64,000 bases of DNA from Linnemannia elongata (Eukaryota > Mortierellomycota > Mortierellomycetes > Mortierellales > Mortierellaceae): NCBI GenBank assembly GCA_036320915.1, contig JAXBDG010000002.1, forward strand, positions 2,790,001 through 2,854,000. The letters are read 5' to 3'. The translations under genes and the position numbers were made by a program. Below the pieces are notes generated by a model. That model did not search any database. It saw nothing but the letters and a program-made list of their open reading frames with translations, and had not been told where the DNA came from. Each line of letters starts with the position of its first letter. Positions within the stretch are counted from its first letter, which is position 1. This document shows positions 21,695-34,700 of this stretch, piece after piece.

Positions 21695-23402
21695 TTTTTT
21701 TTTTTGTTTGTAAGAAATTTATTGCGTCGTGGAAGTGCGTGCAGTAAACTAATACTCCTCGCCTACAGGAGTCACCACCATTCAAAAGATATAAAAATAA
21801 ATACTTTCTAAAAAAGTACAAAGGTTACATCTAAACTGGGAAAAAACAGTTAACAGAGAAAAACAGGAAAGACCAGGCAAAATTAAGTACAGAAAGTTAA
21901 GAAATAAAATACAAGTTAGGTGGGGAAGTTGTTGTTGACAGGGGGGTGGTCGACTGGGGGTGGAGGTTCGCGCTCCTCGTTCTGGCGCTTCTTCTCAGCC
22001 AACTGAGCGCGAATTTGGGTGATGGCCAAATCCACCGCGGCAAGGACCATGCGAGGTTCGAAGGCTTGATCCTCGCGGACAAAGGCATGGTGGTACCTCC
22101 AGACGGCGGCAAGGATGGTGCCGATCAAGATGAAGATGGGGATGTCATAAAGGGGCTTGACAGGGTCCGGGTCGGGGAAGAAGAGGCTGCAGATGAAGTC
22201 CGCGGTCCAGGCTCGTTCCTCCACATACTTCGACAGTGCGCCTTGCCACACTTCCAGCTTTTTGGGGCAGCTAAAAAGGAGGTGTTGGCTTGTCTCTAGC
22301 CTCGTTCCACAGACACGGCAAAGGGGTTCGACCATATCAGGAATGATGGAGTGAAGGTGAAGACCAGAGGGAAGTTTGTTGATCAAGAGCCGCCACCAGA
22401 CATTGCGTGCGTTGTGCGGGATCTGGTTCTTCCAGAAGGATGACCAGAAGGGGGCAGTGAGTGGTGGGGGCGGTGCAACCATGGGTGGGTGATGTGGTGC
22501 TGGGGTTGGGGGGCGGTAGGACTTTGAGAACATCGCCTGTCGAAACGCACGGGTACTGGCTAGCTCGAAGGTGCCGTTCTCGGACTTGTTGATAGGGATC
22601 TCGTTTATCCGTTCCGCTAGATCATCTACCAGGTCAAGAGGTCCGTCATTATCCAAGGCTCGTCTCAGGGCGGGATGAGCCTTGAAGTGACCTGTCCTAG
22701 TGTTCTCCTCCAACCTTGAGTGGGAGCGGTGGCCGATGGATCGTTCGTTCGTTGGAATGAACTCCAGTCTGCCTTCTGTCTTGGCCTCATCCGTCCATAC
22801 AGGTCTGAAGACTTGATCCATGCGCCAGTTGGGAGGATGAGGCTCGGGGACATTATCTGGCTTGAGCCATTGTGGTAGGAGTGTTGCCATCATGGTCCCA
22901 ACTTTCAAAGAGTCCGCCGTGTCCTGCACCCATGACAGAGCTGAGATAAGTTCGACCGCCTGTGTCAAGCCCTTGAGGATTGTGTGGGGACGGAAATATT
23001 TCCTCCTCGGCGTGAGAAAGAAAGTGGGGTTCGCAAACGGGGCCAGCGGAAACTCGGACTCGGTTGCTGAGCGGAGAAGGTCTTTGAAGAAGGATACCAT
23101 GAAGGAGGTGGAGTCGGAGCAAATTCTCTGAACCGCTCGCAGCTGGAATGCGATAGTCTGGGACCCGATGTCAACCAGACCAAGCCCACCCTGAGACCGA
23201 CGGAGACAGAGGTGGTTCCAGGATGGAGAGGGGAAAAAGGGTACAGTGAACTTGCGGATCGATCCTTGGACTCTCTTCGTCCACTGGCGCGTTGGCGGGT
23301 GTACGGCGATGACGTGCCAGAGGCGGGAGAGCAACAGGGAGTTGGCGATGATGCTGCGTCCCAGAACCGAAAGTTGACGACCGTGCTGTAGGTTGATATG
23401 GT
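21695..23402 (-). mobile_element. 5'-truncated LINE on the minus strand with 16-bp target duplication
   Basis: The flanks GGGGCAGGCGCAAGGC at 21679-21694 and 23403-23418 are perfect direct repeats, i.e. a target-site duplication inside the older LINE. The left edge begins with a T run on the plus strand, the poly(A) tail of a minus-strand insertion. The body encodes the C-terminal part of a non-LTR retrotransposon polyprotein. Integration by target-primed reverse transcription with 5' truncation is the usual explanation. It belongs to a different LINE family from its host element. Confidence 0.88.
21916..23402 (-). pseudogene. LINE polyprotein C-terminal fragment (zf-RVT region)
   Basis: An open frame of nearly 500 residues with no reverse transcriptase active site; it is the 3' end of the ORF only. 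Near its start it reads RQLSVLGRSIIANSLLLSRLWH, the thumb-like segment that follows RT in plant/fungal LINEs. Later it reads FWSSFWKNQIPHNARNVWWRLLINKLP and CRVCGTRLETSQHLLFSCP, the zf-RVT zinc-binding segment. The frame begins in the flanking DNA, so the ATG is not original. It cannot be autonomous. Confidence 0.8.
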
Positions 23403-23470
23403 GGGGCAGGCGCAAGGCATGTCAGAGTATCCACTCTGATAGTCACGTGAGACGACCTGGAACGCCACCA

Positions 23471-26400
23471 ACTTTTAATCAGAACAATCTGGGACTAGAT
23501 TGCGCGACCAGAATAGCTTAGTCACCCTATCGGCATGGCAAAGAAAAAAATATCAATGGCAAATAACTGATCCTCCTGCATGGTCAAGGGATTTTTTTAT
23601 ACCAGGAAAGGGGAAGAGAACGAGCTGTTATGCATTGTGCATGGTATGAATACATGCATGTCACGTTCTTTTCATTGATTTTTTATAAGAAAAAAAAGAA
23701 AAGAAAGGAAAGGAAAAGCCAAGCCAACCCTGACTAAAACAACAAGGCATATTGTTATACAACGTGGTTGAACAAGAATGTGGTCAATGTCATGCTAGAT
23801 CGCCTGTGCTCCAAGGGCAAAGTAGTAAGAGCAAAAGGAACCACATCGTCTTTGTCGAATCTGTTTGGGTGAGTATGACAGTCAAATGAAAGGAAAGAAT
23901 GTTAGAGTAGAAAGATATTCGCGACGCGTCTAGAAGCAACCGATGACGGATCCTCAGAGCATAAAAAAAGCAAGGCTATCGAATAGTAAAAGTATTCTAC
24001 AACGAATGTTGGGATTTATGAGCAGATAGAGCAAAAATATGAAAAGAAAACATTACTCCTTGCATCCAATGAAAACCTTCCTCTTGTTTTATCGCAACCG
24101 TCAACCTATTTGTGAAGTACGGAGAATGTCAGGAGTTCCGGCTTAGTTTACCTGGCTTGTTGTTCGATGGTCCAATGACCATTAACTGACAGAAGTAATA
24201 AAAGAATATGGTCAACTGACAGCAACTGAGAACGAGGTGGGGGCGGAGGTTTGGTTGGGTGATCAAACTGATGAAAACAATGAAGGTTGTGTTCGCCCTC
24301 ACCTTTTCTTGTCCGGTATGTTGTACAAAGACGAGCATGGTCAATGGTCAGGAAAAACACAACCCGTTGCTCAAGAAAGGCCAATCATTGGCATATGCCT
24401 AAAAATGCACTTGAGCGGTTTGTCAATTGCTCCGCGATTCCCCTTCAAATGTCAAAGTAACTCTAGCCGCAACAATTTGAGAAAGGAGGCCTCCCCACAA
24501 GAAATAGCTGAACAAAGTTGGAATCAAGGGCAGACGAGCAATGAATTGATCGTTTCTACTGCTAAAAGCTGCCTACCTGCCAGCTGTGAATGACATTTAA
24601 AATAGCGATAGAAGGGGAAGGAGCAACTCCCACTCCTTCTGTGTTTTTCTCTTATTTTCCTTTGCCTATGTACAGAATAACATAAAAAGAGAGGAAAGGC
24701 ATGGTGTCCTCACCCCTTCCCATTTCTCTTGCATCAAAGGGTCCTTTTGCCCTTCATGTGTTCGATTCCTGGTGCGCATTTCTATGTGCTTCTTGTTCCC
24801 TTCTATCCCTCTTGCCTTCCTCTTTCTCCTCCTCCTTTTTTCGATCTCACTTTTTTAACCCCTCGTCCGCTTCCCCCATCCCTCTTACACTCCTTTCTCC
24901 TTTACACCTCTCTCCCCCACTCTCTCGCTACCATCCTTCACGCTTGCTCGCTCACCCCCCGTCGCCTTCGTGCATTTCCTTTCTTTGTACGGCGCTCGTT
25001 CCCCCCCCCCCCCCTTCACTTACTTCTCAATCACGCACTTCTATCTCCTTATGCTTCGTATTTGAAAGTATCCGGAGAGTCGGTCCCTCACATAACCCCT
25101 TCCAACTATACATACGTACCAATCTTTGTCCATCTCCTCCTCCGTCGCACACCCCTTGAAAAAAAAAGTAATAATCCTTTATGATGAACCCCTTCTTCCT
25201 CCACCCTTTTCTAACTTGCGATTTCGTCTTGGTCTTACTCTCCTCGGGTGATCCATCCTCGATTGGAAAGTATAACATCCAGACCGACAATAGTAAAAAC
25301 AAAGAGTTGAACGGCAATGGAAACAAAATGCGCGCAAATCAATTGGTAAAACCAAAAATTTGTAACGGGGCTGAGGAGCGACGGATCTCCTGGCTGGTAA
25401 CTAATCCATCCCCGGAAGCGTATTTTTTTTCATGTTCTGTATGAGTTGAGCAATTGTTCTTCTTTATAGGGGTTGGTTTTGGCTGCATCGCTGCATCCTG
25501 CTTTCATCTCCCTATCTTTCTCCCTCTCTCACTCCTCGTCCTCTTCTTTCCTTCTCCCTCTCCCTTTCCCTCTCCCTTTCCCTCTCCTTATCCCTCCTTC
25601 ATTTTTCATTTCATCGGACTTTTTATTTTGTTTACTTGTTGTCGTGTCAAGCGATGCAGAGGCAGGGGATGGGGATGGAAACACAGGTCTCGGTGATACT
25701 GGGAGATTTCTCTTGTATGAAAAACTGTCAAGAGTCGTGGGTCCCATGGATCGAAAAAAATGATTGACCAGAGCGCAGCGGGGGGTTGATGAATGTGGTG
25801 ATGATGTGCTCCAGCCGAGGTTGTTATCGCCAAAAGGTAAGTACATGTACCTCATCTTATATTCCTACTTTCTTCTTTCTCTTGACTTCTTTCTTGACCC
25901 CCTTTCCCTTTCTTTCCCTTTGATCGTTCTTTCTGTAGACGACCGACTTATTTCCCGCGTCCTTCTCCCATTCATCTCCAAAATAAAAGACGCCATCACC
26001 TGCCGTTCTGTGATACTTCCCATTTAGCTGACTGACTGGCGATGTGGACACGATGGAATCCTCCACCAGTCATCGCAATTTGATTATTTTACAGCTGTTG
26101 TCACGCCGCACATATCGTACAGTCTTCTGCTACTGACCATGCGCATGTACTGGAGGGCTTATTGGTTGGTATGGCTGGATGTTATGGCCGGGTGGGCTTG
26201 TTGGAAAGAAAGTGGGAGGTGTACGGAACAGATCGATAGGGGGTGGAGGAGAAAGGGCATGAAAGCCCTATCCATCCTCCCAGTTAGAAATATAACGCAC
26301 AGTACAGTACATGTATAGGGCACTAGACAGGAACATGTCTTGTGTGCCCATGCCAATGCTACCCGCATCGTCATCCTGCGTTTTTGAATGTAAACATTTT

Positions 26401-28562
26401 ACCATTACCTGAGTAGAGCATTAAGCATTGGGCATTAGATTTTTTTTTTTCTGGTCATCAAAAACGAAAGGAAATTTACATGTATCTCTGCACAACCCTT
26501 TCTTCCTTTTACTCGTCCGACGACGCCTTCCTTCTCTACTTCCAGGTCTGGAGGGATGCAACTAAGTGTTGTGGATGCATTTCCTTTGATTCCTTGTCTT
26601 TCTTTGCCCCTCAACCAAAAGGAAAACACCAATGTCCCAGTTGCATTGACCATATCTCTCATGATATGCCTTTTATAACTTTTCCTGGGCGCCAATGCAC
26701 AATCTCTTTGACCATTGTCCATAGTCCATGGCATGGTTGCCAATGCTGTTTGTTTTCTTATTTTTTTTTTTTTTTTTTTTTCTATTTTCATCCTCCTGCT
26801 GCTGTCTCCTAGTTGCTTTTGACTCCTTGATCAATTGGTCGTATTTTTTTTTTTTTTTTTTTTCCTTGCACGGCCGTTTTTTTTCTCACTTTGACCCCAA
26901 TTGCTCAGAGTCTTCGCTCGTTTTTTCGAATTTTTTCCCCTTCTCCCATTCAACCAACGCAAGTGACCCAACCAACCATCCGCCATTGCCGCACTCCCGT
27001 TTTTCTCTCTCCCTTTCTCTTTCGCTCTTCTTTCTCTCTTCTTTCTTTGGTCTTCTGCTCGCTCCTTCTCAATCCTTCTTTCTCCCTCTACTCCCTCTTT
27101 CACTCTTCACGTCTTCACTTCCCCCCTCCTTTCAACCTCTCTACTCCACTCCACTCCTCTCGCCATCCAATTTCCTGTTCATCTGCCGTTGTTAGTCTTA
27201 CTGTTCTCTCTTCCTACCAAACTCTGATCCATCCCTCCGTGTGCTCTGGTCTCGTGTGTTTGTGTTTGTGTGTGTGAGTGTATGTGTATCTGCCGTCCAC
27301 CCATTCATCACCATTACTCCTTCCCTTTACCTACCCTCGACACAACCTACCTCGACCGACTTTTCGTTTCCAAAAACATCTACGAGGTACAAACACGTAT
27401 TCCTTTCTCTGTCTACCCTACCATTCTTGCAATCTAAGTGAGTATCACAGCAACACCAACAACAATAACAACAGATTACAACATTCAGAAAGCAAGTGTC
27501 ACAACAACAACATCTACTGTCATGCTCCTTCCACCTGAAAATAGCCTTTTCTACTTCGTTTCGTCTTCCGGCGTATTCTTCCATTCTGCGTTTCTTTCCT
27601 CTTACTCTTGCTCTCTCTCTCTCTCTTTCCTCTCTCCTCCCTCCCTTTCCATTCCTACCCTCACATATCCATCATCTCCTCTTTCAATTATTCGTACCAC
27701 CAACACAACCACAAATTGGGTTCATCCATCCTACGAAAAACTATCGTCCTCTATCGGCAACAGCATCATCAACATCATCTCTCTACCCTTTTCCTCGCCT
27801 CTTTTCTCTATCAATTGCTTTCTCTACTCTACTTTTCCTTTCTTCAATTACTCGCTCACTCATCGTTGTTGTATCTCCTGCTCAGTTGAACCATTCGTTG
27901 ACGGCCTCTTTATCCTCTTTTGATGCGCACAGCATCGTTTGTGTGTGTATAAATACAGATCGCCTCGCTCACTTTTTTGTAATTACCTGCACACTGGTTG
28001 GTCCCTTGCAAAACAGAAAATATTATCGCTCTCGTTCTCTCTCTCTCTCCCTCTCTCCCTCTCTCTCTCCTTCTATGTGTGTGCACCCCGTTCGATCCAG
28101 TCCAGTCTCCCTTTGTCGTTCTTCTCCATTTCTGTATTTTCCCTTTGTCCTTCTTTCAATCTCGCACGCTCCACCTCATTTCCTTTTTTTCTCCACCCCT
28201 CCTCGAGGCAACCCAGTCAGGCAGCCAGTCAGAGTCTCGTGTGTGTTTTTGTCTCTTTCAGTATGACCCTGTCTGTGTTCCCGCAACCAACCACCCAACC
28301 AATTGAACCAAAGAACAAGCTATTTGGGGCCTTGTTCACACCACCCAACAACAAGCAACCAGCAACCAGCAACAGATACGCTGATCACAATCCTTTTTTT
28401 ACTTTCGTCTTTTTTTGGTGCCTCCCCCTGAACCATTTGTGTACACCACTCCCTTCCTTTTTTTCTTAGTTCTCCTCCCTTTCCACTTCACTCCTTCACT
28501 CTTCTCTTCTTCCCCGCCATTCATCTCATTCATTCTCTCTTCCTTCTCATTGCAATCCTTTC

Positions 28563-28593
<31 letters not shown>

Positions 28594-28684
28594 TTCTCCT
28601 TCCTTCCCACCCTCACCCCTTTGATTTAATATACACGCGTTCACAAAGGCAATTGTTTTCATGTATTAACCGCAACGTCCCACA

Positions 28685-28737
<53 letters not shown>

Positions 28738-28792
28738 TTATCTCCACTCTCTCCTCCAACCTCCTGTTTCAACAACTGCATTTGTTCCAGCT
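23471..28792. other. Long pyrimidine-rich upstream region of the Rim15-like gene
   Basis: About 5.3 kb with no supported gene. 23471-24700 is ordinary AT-rich spacer. From 24750 to 28790 the plus strand is strongly C/T-rich, with (CCCTTT)n near 25550-25590, T runs near 26760-26782 and 26845-26863, a (CA)n tract near 28565-28588 and a (CT)n tract before the ATG. The open frames here are low-complexity Ser/Leu/Phe/Pro strings and look like by-products of composition. This suits a long promoter and 5' leader, possibly with leader introns. Confidence 0.55.
28689..28734. repeat. (CT)n microsatellite, about 46 bp
   Basis: A perfect TC dinucleotide tract ending about 60 bp before the kinase ATG, probably in the 5' leader. 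Confidence 0.95.
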
Positions 28793-31700
28793 ATGCGTCG
28801 CTCAACTTCCAGCCCCACTTCCACACCACCCGCTCCAACACCTATACCCGAACCAGCGTCGCCTCCTGAACGTCTGCGACCCAAGCCATTGACATGGCGC
28901 GAACGCCGAAATAGCCTTGTCGGCCTCGTATGGCCTTCCTCCCTTTCATCCTCTGCTTCCTCAACACCTGTCACCACTCCTCAGACTGCCACCTTTCCAC
29001 ATCACATCCACCATCACTCACCCGGCTCGGCCTCTACCTCCCCCAAAGCCCTCGTCAACCCTTCCTCTAGCCACTCTTCCAGCTCCAAACCACCATTACA
29101 GCAGTCAGAAAGGGAAAGAAAAGGTCGCAGTGGCTCCTTCTCTTTCTCCTCTTCCAATTCATCCCCAGCCCTCTCCTCTCGCGCCAGGGGCAACAACGAT
29201 CCCAAGAGTAACAATAGCAACAACAATTGCAACAACAATAACAACAGTAACAGCAGCATCAGCAATAGTGATAGCCCTCGCAAAGCGACCACTCCCCATT
29301 CTTCCAGCACTAACACCCTCTCCAGCTCAAGCAGCAGCACCAGCAGCAACAACAGCAGCAAGCACCACTTTTTTCTCTTTCCCAATCGATTCCTGTCCCA
29401 TCACCATCATTCATCTTCCAATCCACCGACAATGGACCTGTACAATACCAGCCAAAACAATAGTCGCTCCAACAGCCAGAGCAAAAAGAAGACCAACAAC
29501 ACCCACAAACGGCACTCTACCTCCTCCTCCTCGACCCATACCCATACTATCACAACTTTTGCCACACAACAGCTTGCCGCTACTACTTCTCCTTCTTCTC
29601 CGACCTCTTCTTCTCCTTCTGCTGTTGATGTTGCTACCTCTTCTGGAGCTGTCGCCACCTTCACTTCCAACAACAGCGACAACTACAACAGGGACAAAGT
29701 GAGCACCCTGTCGTCCTCATCGTCTTCGCCTGTCTCACACTCCGCACGGAGCATGTCTCCAGCTCACCCCAGAAGCAGTCCCGCTCTCAGTCACAAACGC
29801 ACCTCGTCCCTTCCCGCCTCAGTCCTGGCCTCTGCCATGGCTGGTCCAGGCCCTGGTCCAGACCCAGACCCATCCCCAGAACCAACGATATCAACGGCGT
29901 CTCTATTACCACCGCCTGTACTACCATCCTCCCCGCTCTCTCAGTCTCAGTTGCATTCGCATTCTCAGTCTCAGTCTCACCACCACCAAGACAGTCGGTC
30001 GCCGAGTTTGCCTTCGCCCTTGTCTCAACCACAGCATCAACAACCACCACCACAACAACAACAACGGATACAGGATCCCGCCAACCTCGCCCCTCAAACA
30101 GAAACAACAGACATTTCGATTGATACAATAATAGCAATAGGAGAGCGGAGGATAGAGAACAGCCCCTCTCAATCGCCTACTGGGTCAGCAGCAGCTTCAA
30201 TTGCTTCAACAACGACAAAATCGCCTCCGCAGACTTGCCGACATATCGTCACCTTCCTGCCTGTCATTGAGTCCGTCCCCGAGGAGTCTCACCCAACTCT
30301 CGATGCACCAACTGCGCTCCAAGATGGAAGCGACAAAAATAATATTGACGGACCCGCACCTGGTAAGTAAAGCGGAGGCGAGCATCATCCAATTCTTACG
30401 TTTATGATTTAAAATATTCATATACGCCACTGGCCTTTAACCACCAGGAAAAATATTCATGCACACCCTGACTTAAAGCAGTAATAGGAGCAAGTATCGG
30501 GCCAGTAACAGTAACGTTATCGCCACGGATACCATCAAGAGTCAGCAGCTCCTTGAAGACTCTCAACACAGTGCAGGGGCTGCTCAGTGCTGCAGCAAAG
30601 GCCCCACTTGAACTCTCACCGTCGTCGACCCAGCCAAGCACGGCCTTGACCTCCGAGAAGAATGCCTGGCCAACGTCCATCTCGAACCCAGAGGATATTG
30701 AGCAGTATCGAGCAGAACTGAGCATTTCAGCTTACCGCTCATTACTCAACACTCAAATGAAGTCGGGAAGCTTGATCAGCGGGAGCGGGAACAGTGGCAG
30801 TGGCGGATCTCAGGCAGGATCATCTTCGACAGCACCAACGGCACCCTCCGGTGTTTCGACCTCATCCTCCCCAGCAGCCTCGCTTGGCTCGTCTCTATCA
30901 CCCAACATGACTCATAGCACTGCTGCAATGACCGCCACCACTACTTCATCCCCAATGGGACAATCCGACACCGTTTCCAGCTCCAGTCCGCAAGATCAGT
31001 CCTGGTACCACTTTAAACAGAGCACAAGCAGCGGATCCATGCTTTCGAGCTCCTACTCGTATGGATATGACGATAGTCTCGATCCCTCTACCCCTAGTTC
31101 TCGGACGTCCCTTCATGTCAAGCGAGGCTCAATGGGCAGCGCTGCAGCTGCCAAGCTTCGCCTCTCGCCTGTCAATATCAAACTCAACCCTTCCAGCCAC
31201 GACCAACAACAATACAGCCCCAGTTTGTCCAGCGGATCAGGATCTCCTTCACCTAGCTCCGGATCTCCTCTCATGTCGTCGGCATCTTCAATTTCCTCAC
31301 CCCATTCGAGCATCAATTTTAAGGCACGCCTTAGGCGGTCTCTGTCGAACCAGGAGAAGATCCAGTCGCCGCTCTCCAATGTCTTCAACCCAGATATGGC
31401 TCAGTCCGAGAGCGGCGATGGAAAGTCCTCTGCAGAGAGTCTTCATCGGGATGGTCGAGTCAACTATCGAGTGTCCCGCGAGAAGAGTTATGACATGGAT
31501 CCTGAGAGCCCTGCAGGATCAGGAGACGACGAAGACTATCTGGAGGAACACCAACGGACAGTGACATCGACGTTTCTCCAGCAAGCACAAATAGACAGGA
31601 GTCGATCGTCCGTTGACAGTAATGGCTCAAGTACAGGCGACCAAACATCCACTCCAGCCTCCCGGCGGGAGCAACTTTCCGACCGTTTCCTTCCCATCAA

Positions 31701-34700
31701 CGTGCCCCATTCACCACAATCACAACCAGAGTCGCCAGGGCTGGCCCTCTCCGCACCTACACGATCAGCCTACAGTAGCAACCCCCAGCACTTTCTCCCT
31801 TCTCACCTTCATGCGTCACAGGGAAGGGCGCAGGGCAGGCAGCGACAACGGCACTTGAACCGATCTATTGACTCACAAAAGTCATCGTCATTGGAGGAGC
31901 AGGATTCTTCACCACCTGCATCTCCCATGGCAGTCAACATCCCATCCCCTTACTCGGTTTCTGGATCAGGATCCGCATTGCCTACTGAGATCCCCACTGC
32001 AAGGAGGTCATCGTCCCTGGCGTCATCTCCATCCTCTTACCAACGACATCACTCGGTATATGTTCTCAGCGGTCAGATGTTCAAGAACTCGCCGCAAGGA
32101 TCGCCCAAATCTCATCTGGCACGAGTTCTGGCGTCGGATCAGGAGAATTACTACACCACCGACAGCGACTCGGATTGTTGGGGTGGAAAGCCTGTTGGCA
32201 GGAAAAAGTCGATCGACCGAGTGTTTTCTGATTCCGACGCAGAGGATGATATCAAGCAGAAGCGCGGAGCTATCAGAGGGTTCCACTTTCCTCCAAGGAC
32301 AGCTCTTCGTCTGGAATACGACTCGGACCACACCACCGGATCGACTAATGGACCTCCTTCGAGCCGGATCGACAAACTAATGTCGTCGCCTTCCCTGAGT
32401 GCCTTTGGAGGTGCGCCAATGGTTCACTCAAGCTCTCTTCCCGCCTTTTTCCCCGACTTGTCCGCCAACGCCCCTCAAAACCTCGTCTCTCAGATCGGCT
32501 TCATGGACGACACGAACGAGCTGAACGCTGCGAACGCTCTCATTCATGAGATGGTGCGCGCCAAGACGAAGAGCGATGCTGAGATTCGGATTGTTCTGGA
32601 TGGTTGGTATGAGTGCAAGCGAGACAAGGACATTGCATGCATGACCTTCCAGCAGGAGATTCCGGATGCATATGCGCCCATGTGGACAGAGGACAAGCCT
32701 GCCATGAATTCGCCTAGTCAATGGAGCGTGATGGATGACATCCAAGGAGCTCCCCTTCCGCCCTTCTCGTTCGGTGACGCGTGGTATGAGACGAGTATTG
32801 GACCACTGGACAAGGCACCCGCGACAAGGAAGGCGGAGACGCTGGGCAAATCCTCACGCCACAACAGTATCGGGCACAAGGATGCTCTGGCAGCATTGAT
32901 GGTTACTTCCCGATCCTACAGCAACAACACCGCCCTCCCTGCTGGAAAGGAAGTGAACAGGAGCAACTCAATTCCCTCGGGCAACCTTGTACCAAGCTCT
33001 GCTGCTGCGGTATCTACTACACCTATCGATGTACCTTCGCCTGCCCCAGGTCACACGCCAGAAGCGGAGGAACCCACCAATCTCAGGGCGATTTCTCGTA
33101 AGCAGTCGATCCTCTCCCGCCGTATTATTGCGTCCAACAGTTGGCCGCCCACGATCCTTGCAAGTTCACACACTACCTTGCTCATCTCGATTGAGTGCAT
33201 CTCCCAACAGATCTTGCACACCCCAGTGTCGTCGATCATTGCACATCCTCTACGAGCGGTCGAGAGTATGAAGTCGTTACAGACTTTAATGGACCGACAA
33301 CGTCGCATGGCAGTTGGAAACGCAGAAGCCGAGGACCTGTTGACAAAGCTTGTTTATGTCTTTGCCCCAGTGTGTCGACTAGCCGAACGACTGGTAAGTG
33401 TTTTGCATCCCTTTTCGACTGGCTACGGGAGTACTCCGAGACTATGGGCTGACGCGATCCCCATTACTTGTGAATATTTAGCATGAGCAACGCTTGAACG
33501 AGGATCTCCAGGCGACGGAACTTCCCTCTGGGAACTTGATGCTGGATCAGAGCTTGCCGTTCTCACACCTGGACTGGTCTCCTTTGCCGTCACCCGCAAT
33601 GCCCATCCAAAGTACTGAAAATGAAATGTCAAAGTCAGCAGCATCCATGGACGAGCAGATCGAAAAGAGGACAAGGGCAAGGTCCTCCACACAAAACTCG
33701 GCGTCGACAGAACCAGGATTGCGCAGCTCCATCCATCGATCTCCTGAGGTTACTCCGGCGACGACAAGAACATCGCTTGATCACCATCTCAAAGGAAAGA
33801 GCGATGTCTTTGCTCCTGCGAATTGCGTTGTGGCGGAACATGCAAGCGCGTTCTCTGCGGGTGAAATCCAGCTACAGTCGACTGCTACCACTCTGGCCTT
33901 GCCTCCATTGCCCAGCAAGCGGTTCTCTGCCCCTCCTCTGTCGAGGGCCATGGCGTTGGACCTCAAGCCAGCTGTGACCTCGCCACTTCTTAGCCAGCTT
34001 TCGCCAAAGTCTCCAGAGGCGCCACGGTCACCAGAGTCCACGCTTGATCGGGAACAGCGCCGAGACGCACCTTCAAGCCAGGAGCGTGGAAACCTTGCTG
34101 TTTCGGCTGCACAGCCAAGCTCTATCTCTCTCCGCTCCTTTGACACCAGTTTGCACAGGATAGAGAGCAAGGATACCGCCAACGAGAGTGACAGCTCCGG
34201 TGTGTTAGGCGGCTCCAAAGCGAGGAAACCTGGTGATAAGAAGAAGACGACCATGGGCCTGCTCAAGTCGTTCAAGTCTATATTCAATCACCAGCAGGGC
34301 AGCTCGGGCGATAAATCGCTGTCGCCCATGTCTCCTTCCCCATCCGCGCAACTCTCGCCCCTATCGCCTTTGTCGCCTGGACTCTCGTCCCCACTGTCTG
34401 GTCCAGTCAAACCCAGCCCCTTTGGACTTCGACATCGGTCATCGGTCACGTCTACGAATTTGATCCGCTCCCAGACGATTGACTCTATAACATCTCAACA
34501 ATTTCCTTCGCTGGATGTACCCACAACGTCGGACTCCCAATCCGTTGCGACTGTGGACCTCTCCCAGAACCTCACTGTTTGCAGAATCTGCGACGAGGAG
34601 ATTTTGCTATCGCTCTTGGATCGGCACAGCGAAACCTGCAAGCTCCAGCATGAATGTAGTCAGAAGCTCGAGAGCTGCAACCATGCCTTGGGCAAACTTA

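Larger units (their letters stand above)
20815..23470 (+). mobile_element. 5'-truncated LINE fragment, interrupted by a solo LTR and another LINE
   Basis: It starts just after CCCTTAAG, 95 bp upstream of the tRNA-Glu 5' end. The frame reads C..CLQNRNPMMARHPDLYTDCICRVC...EEDNEHFWTC, a zinc-knuckle segment also found in the LINE at 42230-42360. After the solo LTR it continues as ATNNYNAAKKREHERA...RGVSSIGGAQSVYRGLP...WHVSDLLRGITPKSML, matching the LINE at 40250-40500. The sequence is split at 20979-21270 by a solo LTR and at 21695-23402 by an opposite-strand LINE. A few bases after 23419 still match. Frameshifts occur, so it is a dead copy. The exact 3' end is unclear. Confidence 0.8.

Noticed and set aside
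24237..24593. Plus-strand frame of 118 codons
   Set aside because: No recognisable motif, no supporting context.
27496..28266. Plus-strand frame of 256 codons upstream of the kinase
   Set aside because: Composition artefact of the pyrimidine-rich leader, with three overlapping frames of the same character.
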